A DNA stretch of 64,000 bases from Zoroaster sp. YZ-2022 (GCA_029582265.1 CM055816.1:7006047-7070046); one strand, 5' to 3'; numbered from the stretch's first letter, positions 23,716 to 34,671 are shown. A program made the numbers and translations. Notes: generated by a model not told the origin, from the sequence alone.

Positions 23716-23982
23716 GTAAGTTGTCATATCTCAACCTTATTGAATCCTGTAGCCACAGGAGGAGCCAGGAATTTTGAACAATGGGGGAAAAATCATTGAC
23801 TCAAGAATAAAGAGAGTGGCAATGTGGCCCACCTTTTTTTAAAACCATTCATAATATGGCGGCGAACTGATTTTGAAAGTGGGGGTAGGCAAATCTAAAC
23901 CAGCGAGCGCTGGCAGCCAGTTAGTAAAGGTTCAAAAGTGGGGGAGGAATCACGCCTGTGGTCTGATAATGAAATTACAGAT

Positions 23983-24418
23983 GGTTTACTCTTGCTAAAT
24001 CTCTCCACAGACACCCATCCTCAGACACATAGTTTACTCTTGCTAAATCTCTACAGACACCCATCCTCAGACACATAGTTTACTCTTGCTAAATCTCTCT
24101 ACAGACACCCATCCTCAGACACATAGTTTACTCTTGCTAAATATCTCTACAGACACCCATCCTTAGACACATAGTTTACTCTTGCTAAATCTCTCAACAG
24201 ACACCCATCCTTAGACACATAGTTTACTCTTACTAAATCTCTCCACAGACACCCATCCTTAGACACATAGTTTACTCTTGCTAAATCTCTCTACAGACAC
24301 CCATCCTCAGACACATAGTTTACTCTTGCTAAATCTCTCTACAGACACCCATCCTTGGACACATAGTTTACTCTTGCTAAATCTCTCTACAGACACCCAT
24401 CCTTAGACCAGTGGCGCA
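23983..24418. repeat. 48-bp satellite, left segment (~9 copies)
   Basis: The unit contains GACACCCATCCTTAGACACA, TAGTTTACTCTTGCTAAATC and TCTCTACA. Each copy includes a pyrimidine tract ending in CAG, resembling a splice acceptor with TGCTAAAT as a possible branch site. The array continues at 25338. Confidence 0.95.
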
Positions 24419-25337
24419 CCCAAGGGGGGGGGGGCTTGGGGGGGCTCGAGCCCCCAAGGGCCCGCTGATGTTTTATTTATTTTTTAAAGAAGGAGCCAGG
24501 AAAGAGAGCAAAATCTGAGCCCAAGTCTTGTCTACAGAGGAGTTTGGCAAGGAGTATAGGGCAGTGGTACAAGGGATGGGGACTCAGGAGACTCAAGCTC
24601 CCCTCCAAAAGTTTCCATTTATTCCACTCACTATTATATTTTACGGCATTGCGTATGCATGTGCATGTAAGCTTGAAGGGCCACCAGTATATATAACAAG
24701 CATTTTTACACATTCTCCCCATATGGTGCACCCTGATCAGGGAGCAGCTTTACTTAATTTTATTTTCATTTTCTGTTGTCCGTTTCTCTTGTTGAGGTCA
24801 TTGACTGTCGTTGAGGTTACTCGTAAAATTTAAACACGCCCGCATTATAATCAACTCCTTTCCAGTTTGTACACAATGGCCCAGGATTGGGTTTTAATTT
24901 ACAAAGATTATGTGACACTCTTTTAGCAAACACCGATTGGATAATATTGGGATTTGGTTTTGCCGACAAATTCGTGTTTGAAAAAATTTAGCTCCGCCCG
25001 GAATGATCACAAACTTTACGTCCACGCAATGAAAGTATTTAACTATAGAAATCTTGCAGACGAAACAAGCTCAAGTTCTTTACATCAAGAGGAGGAAATT
25101 ATATGGAAGGTAAAACCCTACGAGTCCGAATCATGCCATAATGTCTTCTTTTTATGACTAGAAACCACCAGGAAACATTTAACATGTGCCGTAGGTTCAC
25201 TGTGAAACACGACTAGGGACATGGCTGCAGCCGCGCCAGCGGTTATGGTTTGGGTCAGCCATGTCTCTCCCCCATATTGGATTTCAAATAAAAATATTTT
25301 GAGCCCCCCCCCCAATCAAATCCTGGGTGCGCCACTG
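24419..25337. mobile_element. Non-autonomous hAT-type element splitting the 48-bp satellite
   Basis: Ends CAGTGGCGCACCCA and TGGGTGCGCCACTG are perfect inverted repeats. The 8-bp target duplication CCTTAGAC is exact (24411-24418 and 25338-25345) and is itself part of the satellite unit. Long G and C runs sit just inside the ends. An inner hairpin GGGACATGGC ... GCCATGTCTCTCCC lies at about 25215-25270. No transposase is encoded; 919 bp. Confidence 0.95.
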
Positions 25338-25972
25338 CCTTAGACACATAGTTTACTCTTGCTAAATCTCTCTACAGACACCCATCCTTAGACACATAGT
25401 TTACTCTTGCTAAATCTCTCTACAGACACCCATCCTTAGACACATAGTTTACTCTTGCTAAATCTCTCTACAGACACCCATCCTTAGACACATAGTTTAC
25501 TCTTGCTAAATCTCTCTACAGACACCCATCCTTAGACACATAGTTTACTCTTGCTAAATCTCTCTACAGACACCCATCCTTAGACACATAGTTTACTCTT
25601 GCTAAATCTCTCTGCAGACACCCATCCTAAGACACATAGTTTACTCTTGCTAAATCTCTCTGCAGACACCCATCCTCAGACACATAGTTTACTCTTGCTA
25701 AATCTCTCTACAGACACCCATCCTTAGACACATAGTTTACTCTTGCTAAATCTCTCTACAGACACCCATCCTTAGACACATAGTTTACTCTTGCTAAATC
25801 TCTCTACAGACACCCATCCTTAGACACATAGTTTACTCTTGCTAATTCTCTCTACAGACACCCATCCTTAGACACATAGTTTACTCTTGCTAAATCTCTC
25901 TACAGACACCCATCCTTAGACACATAGTTTACTCTTGCTAAATCTCTCCACAGACACCCATCCTTAGACACT
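25338..25972. repeat. 48-bp satellite, right segment (~13 copies)
   Basis: Continuation of the array at 23983-24418, starting with the duplicated target site. Copies differ mainly at CCTTAG/CCTCAG and CTCTACAG/CTCTGCAG. Confidence 0.95.
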
Positions 25973-26394
25973 GAGCGTATTTTAATTCATCATTTGATGA
26001 GATCTCTCATCATGGCTGTGATGATCTTCTTGATTGGATTATTCTTGACCAACCTTTGAGGTGATAATTGATTTTTCTTGTTTGCGCAGTTAAGGTTTTC
26101 AGATCATATTTTGAATAGCTGTTGTCCATGTATAGGTTATTTATATGTGTTTTATTTATGATAAATTTACTCATAATAAATGTACTTTTTTTTTTTAATA
26201 AGGGAATAAATTTGTGACATGGACTTTACCACAGTATAATGTCTGAACTCGTTATTATAAATTGAATGACTATTTTGTATATCATGTCAGATAATTACAA
26301 TGTTGCTGCAATATTTATACCTGCTGGTATTTTCTTGGATGTACATGTAGGTACAATGTAGAAGGCATCCATCTATATTGACTCATCGTTACAG

Positions 26395-26445
26395 TTTATG
26401 GCAGTGAGAAACAAATGGGTAGGTTCTACTGTTCCTTTGGATGGG
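26395..26445 (+). CDS. Candidate exon X4
   Basis: 51 nt between a TTACAG acceptor and a GATGGG|GTATGT donor. The phase 0-0 frame reads FMAVRNKWVGSTVPLDG. It is in phase with X3, but X5 would need an incoming phase of 1, so an exon is missing between them or one of the two is spurious. Confidence 0.28.
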
Positions 26446-26592
26446 GTATGTTATTTCATTTCATTCATCCGTCACACTTTTATTTCCTTTGGCATGTATA
26501 AAGTATCTCCCAGTTATATAGCTTGCCAGGTACAAAATATAGTACGCACCCCTCCCATTTTTGTGAAGGGCAAAATTTGAAATATTTCTTAA

Positions 26593-26868
26593 CCCTAGGT
26601 ATTTTGGAAACCATCCCAAATATGCCAAAATCTATCAAAATGTAGTAAAAAGGTACATATATACCCAATTGCTGGACAGTAGCAAATGCAAAGCATCCAT
26701 GGTTTGGCTATACACAGTCTTGAATCCAACAAAAGCAACCGTTGGAGTTTGATGGATTTGGTACACATGGCTACATGCACTTTTCACTGGTACTGTGGAG
26801 TACTGAATCCATCAAAATCAGGCAAAACCAGGAGTAGGATTTTGGAGGATTTGGGGTAGTTATGGTTA
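26593..26868. mobile_element. Decayed TTAA-type MITE interrupted by PLE-1
   Basis: Left end TTAA-CCCTAGG (26589 onward). The right end GTTATGGTTA was split by PLE-1, and its remainder with TTAA lies at 27834-27844. The ends are weaker matches to the CCCTAAC family than those at 22.9 and 29.7 kb, but it shares GGATTTTGGAGGATT with the first. Confidence 0.45.
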
Positions 26869-26984
26869 GGTAAAACTTGTAGCTTTGCATGGTGAGGAGG
26901 ATAAGTAAGACTAATTGCAGTGACACCATGTGAAATGCTCAATTGAGTAGTAATTAGTTATGAAAAGAACTGGAGGTACAACTC

Positions 26985-27019
26985 GACGTTTCGATCAGTA
27001 TGCTCTGATCGTCCTCAGG
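26985..27019 (-). ncRNA. Hammerhead-ribozyme-like core, PLE-1 copy B
   Basis: The same core as at 11036-11070 (CTGAGGA, a stem with loop AGCATA, GAAACGTC), in the sense of the PLE ORF. Base-identical core in two separate insertions of this family. Confidence 0.5.
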
Positions 27020-27332
27020 AGAATGCCGGACTCTGGAAAATGCTGCTGCTTAAGTAGGCTGCTAGAGGATTACAGGATGCTGGAGGATTAGTTCGTTGAG
27101 GCGTGCAGGCGGGAACTGTGGATCCTAGGAGTTGGGGGAAGGAGTGTGTGCTCACTGAACCGAATCAGTTGTAAACAAGCACTGGGGGAGGAGGGTGGTT
27201 GACTTAGGATATAGGAGATCCCTCAGTCTGGGGTGGGTTGTAGACTTTGGGTATAGAGGATCCTTCAGTCTGTAGTAGTGGTCACCAAATGTCGCTGATG
27301 TAGAAACCGATGTCCTGTGGTACAGTGTTGTG

Positions 27333-27832
27333 TTAAACGATCTCGATGGCCTCTCTGATGCGTCTGGGGTGCCATGTGTCGATGGGTGTGATGAGTTGGG
27401 CTGCCTGCCAGTCGATTTGGTGGTCCTTGATGTGCGAGTGCTTGATGATGGCTGACTTTTCGAAATCTCCTCTACGGCCGTGCGCTCGGTGTTCCTTCAG
27501 TCTGATGGGGAGATTCCGTCCTGTTTCGCCGATGTACACCTTTCCGCACTCACAAGGGATCCGGTAGACTCCGGCTCTATTGCTTGGGTCCGGTTGGTCC
27601 TTGTGGGTGTGTAGAAGTCCTTGGAGTTTGCTGGGGGCTGAGTGGAACACATCGATGCCTGCTCGTCGGAGGATGCGTTGGGAGTTTGTGTGACGTCGAA
27701 CCTAGATAGGGGAGACAAGCAGACAGGGTTAGATCACTTACCTTGCGTTCGGGGTTTGGAACCGGCTTCGCTGTGTTGATCTTGCTGGGATTGTAACCGT
27801 TGTGCTTGAGGGTAGTTCGGATGTTATGGTTA
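27333..27832 (-). pseudogene. PLE-1 RT C-terminus and intact GIY-YIG nuclease
   Basis: The nuclease is complete in one frame: GVYRIPCECGKVYIGETGRN, then IRLKEHRAHGRRGDFEKSAI, HSHIKDHQIDWQAAQLI and RRIREAIEIV. Gly-Val-Tyr and Tyr-Ile-Gly with the downstream Arg and Glu are the expected active-site elements of GIY-YIG enzymes. Upstream, the RT end (NGYNPSKINTAKPVPNP, LPYLGSTSHKL) is shifted in frame relative to the nuclease near 27675. The RT core is missing through 5' truncation. Such nucleases nick the target DNA during PLE retrotransposition. Confidence 0.9.
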
Positions 27833-28175
27833 ATTATAGTAAAAAGTGACCATACACTATAAGAGAAAAACCCTATAAATGTAAATCTGGGCAGAATCAC
27901 TGTGGAGAAAAAATGAAATATTGGACGTTTGAGTTAATTATTTGGTATTCTTGCCTTAAAATAAATTGTTAAAGGATTCATGACTCAAACTTAGACTTGA
28001 CCTTATGACTCATGACACTCATGACTCAAGCTGCAGACTTGGACTCAACACTACTTGGAAGTACTCGGAGTCGGACTTGAGATTTGAGAACTTGAATATA
28101 AACTTATGTAATATTCAGTATAAACAAAATGACATTTTGTTATCTATTAACACAAATATCTCTTGTATATTTCAG

Positions 28176-28234
28176 GTTTTCCTGTGGTGATTATAGGCAT
28201 TTCAGCAGCTGCCAAGTGGAATAACTGTTGTAGT
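28176..28234 (+). CDS. Candidate exon X5
   Basis: 59 nt between a TATATTTCAG acceptor and a TAGT|GTAAGT donor. It needs an incoming phase of 1 and reads FPVVIIGISAAAKWNNCCS, leaving phase 0 for X6. The hydrophobic stretch could be a buried or membrane helix. Not recognised. Confidence 0.35.
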
Positions 28235-28449
28235 GTAAGTCATGTTGAAACAGGCTTCTCTAAATGTTTAATCAAATTATTTGTCCTCTGGAGTAAATTC
28301 CACGTTGCAATAAATACGAAAAATCTGAATGCATTTTTACTATTTTTTAAAAATCAAAATCGGTGCGGTGAGGCATTTTTTAAAATATTTTTTTAAGGTA
28401 AACTTTTTTTGCCAACCAGTGAAATACGTGTGTGAAAAATGATGGTGCA

Positions 28450-30620
28450 ATCCCATTCAGTGACACTTCATCTTTGTTGACTTGTTGTTTTTCAAAGTGT
28501 ACTTAATGTACAAAATGATGTAGGTCAGTATTTTGACTATTTCCGTTGTTTGTCAGTTGTTGCAAGTATTGGTTCAATAGAGCCAGATTGTCTCCTGTCT
28601 TATTTTTGGATAAGATATTATTGATGTTATTTTCAAACAGTTGTAATGTGTCTGTTTTGTATGAGTGAGTACGTTTGTTGTGTTTATGTGATTTGTTCCT
28701 CTAATATGGAGAGCAGAACATTAAGTGTTTCATCTGGTTCTTCAAAAAAGCCAAAGTCATATGGGATGGGAGTGAGTTTCTCAGTTGTCCTTTTGGATCT
28801 GTAATTGTAAGATTTGGTCGGATTAGTTTTTCCCGAATGTTTTGGGCCTTTCTGAATGCAACAAAGGGTTGTTTTGAAAATATTTCTGAGAGTTGTTGGT
28901 TTTGTTGTATCAGCGGCCAATGTTTGTTTACTGCTTGTTTTACATCTTTGTGGTTAATGAACAGATTATACGTCGTTGAGAAGACGAGCGGTGCTTCCTT
29001 GTTTTGTTTACCTTTTAGTGGCTTATGAATCAGTTTGGCCAGTGATAATTTGTGTGTTGCGTTGTTTATCTCAGTTTGACTATATAGCCTCTGGCTAATA
29101 ATTTTTGTGAGAAAATCTTGACTTTTTCTATGAAATCTTCCTCATTGTTGGTATTTCTAGCATATTGGAGAGTTTCTCTATAGATAAATGCTTTGAATGC
29201 ATGGGGTGGGTGTGATGAGGTTTGTGCAGAAACTGGTATGTTTAGTAGGTTTGGTGTACACTTTTGTGTCTAGTATGCCAGTTTCACGGAAGTATTTTCC
29301 TTTGAAAAGTTTTAAGTCAAGATAATTGATTGAGGATTTTGAGGCCTCATACATGTATGTGAATTTGAGAGTTGGGTGCTTGTGATTCATAGTGTTTATG
29401 AGATTCTTGAAATCTTCAAGTTCACCACTATAGATGACTAGTACATCATCTCTATAGTATCACCATGTTAGGATATGATCGGCCCGTTGTAGGATTTTAT
29501 TTTCGAGATCGTGTAGTGTTATGTCACAAATTTCCGGACTGGCTGTTGAGCCCATTGCACAGCTGTTTTTCTGGAGGTAGAATTTATTTCCAAATTGGAA
29601 ACAGTTTCTGTTGAGTATGAGTTCCAGAAGTTTTTGGATGTATTCGGAAGGTGGTTTGTTGATGACATATGGGTGATTGGTTTGTTCGAGGGATTGCATA
29701 CACAGTTTATTGCCTCAGTTTAGCGGATATTTGGGTACATTAACCCTAACAATCCCCATCCAGTCAAACTCCAACAGCAGGTTTTGTTGGAATCTGTTAG
29801 GATGGGTACTGGACCCCTAAACTGATTGTCTTTTTACACTGGGTTAGGCATACCTCCAGAATCAGAGTCCAACAGTTTGTGTGTACAGTTTGCCATATGG
29901 TGTTGGAATTTGCAAGGATTGGTATGGTTCCTAGTAAATTACACTAGGGAGTTAGGGTTAAAACAACATCAATACTTCAGATAAGCATATTTTGTGGGAA
30001 TGTTATACCTTCAAGTTTCCACAGTATGTCTGCTGTGTCGCGTACATATGTAGGTTGGGCGGTTACTATAGGGAGTAGAAAATGATCTACAAATTCTGAG
30101 ATTTTGGCAGATGGACTCAAACATCCACTTATAATTGGTCTTCCAACAAAGGGTGTGCCTGTTGGCGGAGTTTTGTGAATTTTCGGTAGAAAACACATTG
30201 TTGGAATGTGACATGCCTGTGGGCTTGGATCGAGATATGCCAGAGTCGTGTGCTTGTCGATGTGATTGTTATTTCGCATTTCGGTTAGGACATTATTAAC
30301 TAACAGGATGGTTTCTTGTGTGATATCTTGATCGAACTCAGTGCAGTGCTCTGATTCAAGATGTTTGTATCCAACCTGTAGTCGGAGTGGTTCATAATGC
30401 AGATGCCTCTTCCTTTATCGTATGGTTTGATCATGATTTCAGGGTTGTTCCTCGGATTTTTGAGGGCTGATAGTTCAGGGGTTGTCATTCTTTTTCCGAG
30501 TTCTCAGACGCATATGAGCAAGTTGATATTTTGTGGCTTCCAAATAGATTTTTGAGTGTTGCACTCTGTGTGGTTTTTGGATGTCAAATATGTGTGTTTA
30601 TTGGAACTAGGGGTGCATTT
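28450..30620 (-). pseudogene. Penelope-like element PLE-2, copy A
   Basis: A second PLE family, read leftward with frameshifts and stops. In order: NNPEIMIKPYDKGRGICIMN (30.4 kb), FLPKIHKTPPTGTPFVGRPI and ISGCLSPSAKISEFVDHFLL (30.2-30.0 kb), KNSCAMGSTASPEICDITLH (29.6 kb), the RT catalytic YRDD just after 29460, KHPTLKFTYMYEASKSSINY and LDLKLFKGKYFRETG with VYTKPTKHTS (29.3 kb), then RSKRTTEKLTPIPYDFGFFE (28.75 kb). This is the order of PLE RT motifs. No GIY-YIG signature was seen after it. A TTAA MITE interrupts it at 29744-29957. Boundaries are approximate. Confidence 0.85.
29744..29957. mobile_element. TTAA-flanked MITE inside PLE-2
   Basis: Ends CCCTAAC and GTTAGGG inverted, flanked by TTAA (29740-29743, 29958-29961). 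The other PLE-2 copy (about 49815) preserves an uninterrupted version of this site (GATGTTGTTAAAATGTAC), which confirms the insertion. 214 bp, no coding capacity. Confidence 0.92.
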
Positions 30621-30636
30621 TTGCATAGTAGGAAAG

Positions 30637-30897
30637 TATCGGTTGGTTTGCGGTAACACTGTGTAGTATAAAGTATCGGTTGGTTTGCGGTAACACTGTA
30701 GTATAAAGTATCGGTTGGTTTGCGGTAACACTGTGTAGTATAAAGTATCGGTTGGTTTGCGGTAACACTGTGTAGTATAAAGTATCGGTTGGTTTGCGGT
30801 AACACTGTGTAGTATAAAGTATCGGTTGGTTTGCGGTAACACTGTGTAGTATAAAGTATCGGTTGGTTTGCGGTAACACTGTGTAGTATAAAGTACA
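30637..30897. repeat. 37-bp tandem repeat (~7 copies)
   Basis: Unit TATCGGTTGGTTTGCGGTAA then CACTGTGTAGTATAAAG. One copy lacks a GT pair. It lies just upstream of the PLE-2 reading frame. Long open frames across it are a by-product of repetition. Confidence 0.95.
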
Positions 30898-31018
30898 TTT
30901 ACAGTAAGAAACAGTCAAAAATACCCCCGTGTGCACAGTTGGTTCAACAGTCTAAAAAGTCAGTTGACTGGTTTTGACCACTGTAGCTACTTGCCACTAA
31001 AGTTCAGCTACAGTAGGA

Positions 31019-31213
31019 GGATTGAGGCTTACACCTCTGGGATTGAGGCTTACACCTCTGGGATTGAGGCTTACACCTCTGGGATTGAGGCTTACACCTC
31101 TGGGATTGAGGCTTACACCTCTGGGATTGAGGCTTACACCTCTGGGATTGAGGCTTACACCTCTGGGATTGAGGCTTACACCTCTGGGATTGAGGCTTAC
31201 ACCTCTGGGATTT
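31019..31213. repeat. 21-bp minisatellite (~9-10 copies) with diverged flank
   Basis: Unit GGATTGAGGCTTACACCTCTG almost without variation. Diverged versions (ATTTCATCTCTGGGATATAG, TTCACCTCTGTTATGG) continue to about 31390, so a young expansion sits at the edge of an old degenerate array. Because 21 is divisible by three, frames stay open on both strands. Confidence 0.95.
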
Positions 31214-31395
31214 AGGATTTCAGATTTTGCATGGAGATTTTCATCTCTGGGAAAAATCATCTCTGAAATAGAAATGATTTCATCTCTGGGATATAGGATT
31301 TTACCTCTGAGATGGAAGCTTTCACCTCTGTTATGGTGGCTTTAACCACCATGATGGAGTCTGTCACCTCCAGAATGGAGGATTTCACCATCAGG

Positions 31396-31706
31396 ATATA
31401 TTTATTATTTATTTATCGTATGGTTCGTACAAAGTTAACATGACAAGGTTAGATTATGGATCCAGTTAATGCAGACTGGTCAAGTTCAGTTAAATTTCCA
31501 TCACATCTGTAAATAATACAGTCATGACCGATGTGATGTACAGTCTGGTCATCATGACCACAGGTACATTTAGCGTTGTCACTTAGTCCCATGCGGAGCA
31601 TGTTATGTCCAAATCGGCCATGACCAGTTCTTAGTCTGTTGAGTTTGACCCAGCAGATGGCGATGCTGCAGAAAGAATTTTGTGAAGTAGAGATATAACT
31701 ATACAC
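31396..31706 (-). pseudogene. LINE 3' fragment (C-terminal zinc region)
   Basis: The minus strand encodes LNRLRTGHGRFGHNMLRMGL then NAKCTCGHDDQTVHHIGHDC, the Cys/His cluster common at the C-terminus of several LINE ORF2 proteins. The rest of the element is missing. The 3' end lies in ATTTATTTATCGTATGG at about 31396. Confidence 0.8.
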
Positions 31707-31775
31707 TATATGACTGTGGTGTTGGTGTTATACATGTACATGTACATATCAAGTGAATTCATTATTTACTTATAG

Positions 31776-31830
31776 TTCCAGAGACGTAATGAAGTTGAAG
31801 GTTGCTTGAGATGGCTCCCAGATCATGCTG
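31776..31830 (+). CDS. Candidate exon X6
   Basis: 55 nt after a TTACTTATAG acceptor and before a CATGCTG|GTAAGA donor. It accepts phase 0 from X5 and reads FQRRNEVEGCLRWLPDHA, leaving one base (phase 1) for X7. X5, X6 and X7 are the most internally consistent part of this gene model. Confidence 0.38.
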
Positions 31831-31961
31831 GTAAGACATTTTATACAGGAATTCCTGTACATATCTCTTGATTCTTATTGGTTATCGATCAAAACTGCAC
31901 TAACCATTTAGAAATTTGCCAACCAGCTAGGGGAGGACAAAAAGTCTTTGAGAAGCCCGGC

Positions 31962-32240
31962 CTCTTAATCTGTCTATTGAGAGTACTAATCCTGTAACAA
32001 TACAGTACCTGCCAATCAACATAACCAGGGCTTGGTAGAGCCAAGCCTGGCCAGGCCCAGGCTACGTGGCCTCTTAATCTGTCTATTGGGAATACTAATC
32101 CTATAACAGTACAGTACCTGCCAATCAACATAACCAAGGCTTGGTAGAGCCCAGCCTTTGAGAAGCCTGGCCAGGCCAAGGCTATGTGGCCTCTTAATCT
32201 GTCTATTGGGAGTACTAATCCTGTAACAATACAGGATTGC
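31962..32240. repeat. ~120-bp tandem duplication (2.3 copies)
   Basis: Segments sharing GGCCTCTTAATCTGTCTATT, GTACTAATCCTGTAACAATA and GCCAATCAACATAACCA. The spacer varies (AGCCAAGCCTGGCC versus AGCCCAGCCTTTGAGAAGCC). Confidence 0.9.
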
Positions 32241-32361
32241 TCAAAAATCGTATTTTGGGGGTAAATGAGTTCAGTCAAAATTTGGACTTCAGATACTGTT
32301 ATCTTTCATTTCACCAAGTTTTAATCCTCAAAACTATCTAGTTTTCTAATTAAAGTAATGA

Positions 32362-32417
32362 AGTTTTTGTAAAATTGAAGTCAACTGTGCACAGTTGACT
32401 TCAATTTTACAAAAACT
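32362..32417. repeat. Perfect 56-bp palindrome
   Basis: AGTTTTTGTAAAATTGAAGT continues to the centre GTGCAC and is mirrored exactly to ACAAAAACT. There is no loop, so it could extrude as a cruciform. Confidence 0.95.
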
Positions 32418-32698
32418 GTGGTTTCAAGTTTTCACGAAGTGACCGATCGCAGCCTTGTGCATGTATTTCTGCATGTATTTTATGCGAACGGCATGTTTTT
32501 AAGTTTTTACGAAGGGACACAATTCGATCACGCCACACGTGTGTTCTACGAAGTTGACGTGTGTCCCTATACTAATGCACGGGAAACCTCAGTTCATGAA
32601 AACTTGACAACAGCGTGTGCAGTTTTCACGAAGTGACTGTTTGCAGCCTTGTGCATGTATTACTGCATGTATTTTATGCAAACTGCATGTTTTTAAAG
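32418..32698. repeat. Direct repeat pair of ~80 bp
   Basis: Copies at about 32418-32506 and 32613-32698 share TTTTCACGAAGTGAC, GCAGCCTTGTGCATGTATT and CTGCATGTATTTTATGC. They begin next to the palindrome. Confidence 0.85.
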
Positions 32699-32854
32699 AC
32701 CATACAAAATGGTAAATATTTTCAACCTAAGTACATTGTAGGAATCACCAAAAATAAGACTTTCATTATTTTTATTTAACTCTTCAAAAAACCTATGAAA
32801 ATGTACTTTGCCATTACCGCCAACCGACAGGCCCGAAACAAATATTCTAAACCA

Positions 32855-34665
32855 CACACATTGCTGTCGGCAAGTAAACCGCACACATTGCTGTCTGCAA
32901 GTAAACCGTACACATTGCTGTCGGCAAGTAAACCGTACACATTGCTGTCAGGAAGTAAACCATACACATTGCTGTCAGGAAGTAAACCGTACACATTGCT
33001 GTCAGGAAGTAAACCGTACACATTGCTGTCAGGAAGTAAACCGTACACATTGCTGTCAGCAAGTAAACCGTACACATTGCTGTCAGGAAGTAAACCGTAC
33101 ACATTGCTGTCAGGAAGTAAACCGTACACATTGCTGTCAGGAAGTAAACCGTACACATTGCTGTCGGCAAGTAAACCGTACACATTGCTGTCAGGAAGTA
33201 AACCGTACACATTGCTGTCAGGAAGTAAACCGTACACATTGCTGTCTGCAAGTAAACCGTACACATTGCTGTCAGGAAGTAAACCGTACACATTGCTGTC
33301 AGGAAGTAAACCGTACACATTGCTGTCAGGAAGTAAACCGTACATATTGCTGTCGGCAAGTAAACCGTACACATTGCTGTCAGGAAGTAAACCGCACACA
33401 TTGCTGTCGGCAAGTAAACCGTACACATTGCTGTCAGCAAGTAAACCATACACATTGCTGTCGGCAAGTAAACCGTACACATTGCTGTCGGCAAGTAAAC
33501 CATACACATTGCTGTCGGCAAGTAAACCGTACACATTGCTGTCGGCAAGTAAACCGTACACATTGCTGTCAGGAAGTAAACCGTACACATTGCTGTCGGC
33601 AAGTAAACCGTACACATTGCTGTCGGCAAGTAAACCGTACACATTGCTGTCTGCAAGTAAACCGTACACATTGCTGTCGGCAAGTAAACCGTACACATTG
33701 CTGTCGGCAAGTAAACCGTACACATTGCTGTCGGCAAGTAAACCGTACATTGCTGTCGGCAAGTAAACCGTACCTGCAAGTAAACCGTACACATTGCTGT
33801 CAGGAAGTAAACCGTACACATTGCTGTCAGGAAGTAAACCGTACACATTGCTGTCAGGAAGTAAACCGTACACATTGCTGTCAGGAAGTAAACCGTACAC
33901 ATTGCTGTCAGGAAGTAAACCGTACACATTGCTGTCGGCAAGTAAACCGTACACATTGCTGTCAGGAAGTAAACCGTACACATTGCTGTCTGCAAGTAAA
34001 CGTACACATTGCTCTCAGCAAGTAAACCGTACACATTGCTGTCTGCAAGTAAACCGTACACATTGCTGTCAGCAAGTAAACGTACACATTGCTGTCAGGA
34101 AGTAAACCATACACATTGCTGTCTGCAAGTAAACCGTACACATTGCTGTCGGCAAGTCCGTACACATTGCTGTCGGCAAGTAAACCGTACACATTGCTGT
34201 CAGGAAGTAAACCATACACATTGCTGTCGGGCAAACCGTACACATTGCTGTCGGAAGTAAACCGTAACATTGCTGTCAGGAAGTAAACCATACACATTGC
34301 TGTCGGCAAGTAAACCGTACACATTGCTGTCGGGAAGTAAACCGTACACATTGCTGTCGGCAAGTAAACCGTACACATTGCTGTCGGGAAGTAAACCGTA
34401 CACATTGCTGTCGGGAAGTAAACCGTACACATTGCTGTCAGGAAGTAAACCGTACACATTGCTGTCTGCAAGTAAACCGTACACATTGCTGTCAGGAAGT
34501 AAACCGTACACATTGCTGTCGGCAAGTAAACCGTACACATTGCTGTCGGCAAGTAAACCGTACACATTGCTGTCGGCAAGTAAACCATACACATTGCTGT
34601 CAGGAAGTAAACCGTACACATTGCTGTCGGCAAGTAAACCGTACACATTGCTGTCAGGAAGTACC
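32855..34665. repeat. 27-bp minisatellite (~67 copies)
   Basis: Unit GTAAACCGTACACATTGCTG plus a variable heptamer (TCAGGAA, TCGGCAA, TCTGCAA or TCAGCAA). The variants are interspersed without a simple period. Since 27 is 9 codons, several frames on both strands stay open for 300-400 codons, for example (THCCQEVNR)n and (YGLLPDSNV)n. Indels that shift frame at 33745-33775, 34000, 34080, 34155 and 34228-34262 argue against coding. Confidence 0.97.
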
Positions 34666-34671
34666 CTTACG

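Larger units (their letters stand above)
26869..27832 (-). mobile_element. Penelope-like element PLE-1, copy B
   Basis: Same family as copy A, transcribed leftward, 5'-truncated at about 27832. The left end GGTAAAACTTGTAGCTTTGC matches the left end of copy A. A direct duplication GTTATGGTTA flanks it (26859-26868 and 27833-27842). It has the 3' terminal repeat (26869-27070) but no inverted copy at its 5' end. Confidence 0.9.

Noticed and set aside
23755..23965. Small inverted-end element (CACAGGAGGAGCC ... GCCTGTG)
   Set aside because: Only about six terminal bases pair and no target duplication is visible.
31012..31345. Repeat protein (IEAYTSG)n / (NPRGVSL)n
   Set aside because: It is a 21-bp minisatellite open on both strands, with no start context or splice structure supporting translation.
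32776..34061. Four overlapping 320-405 codon ORFs
   Set aside because: They result from a 27-bp repeat whose period is a multiple of three. Frames are open on both strands at once and units contain frame-shifting indels.
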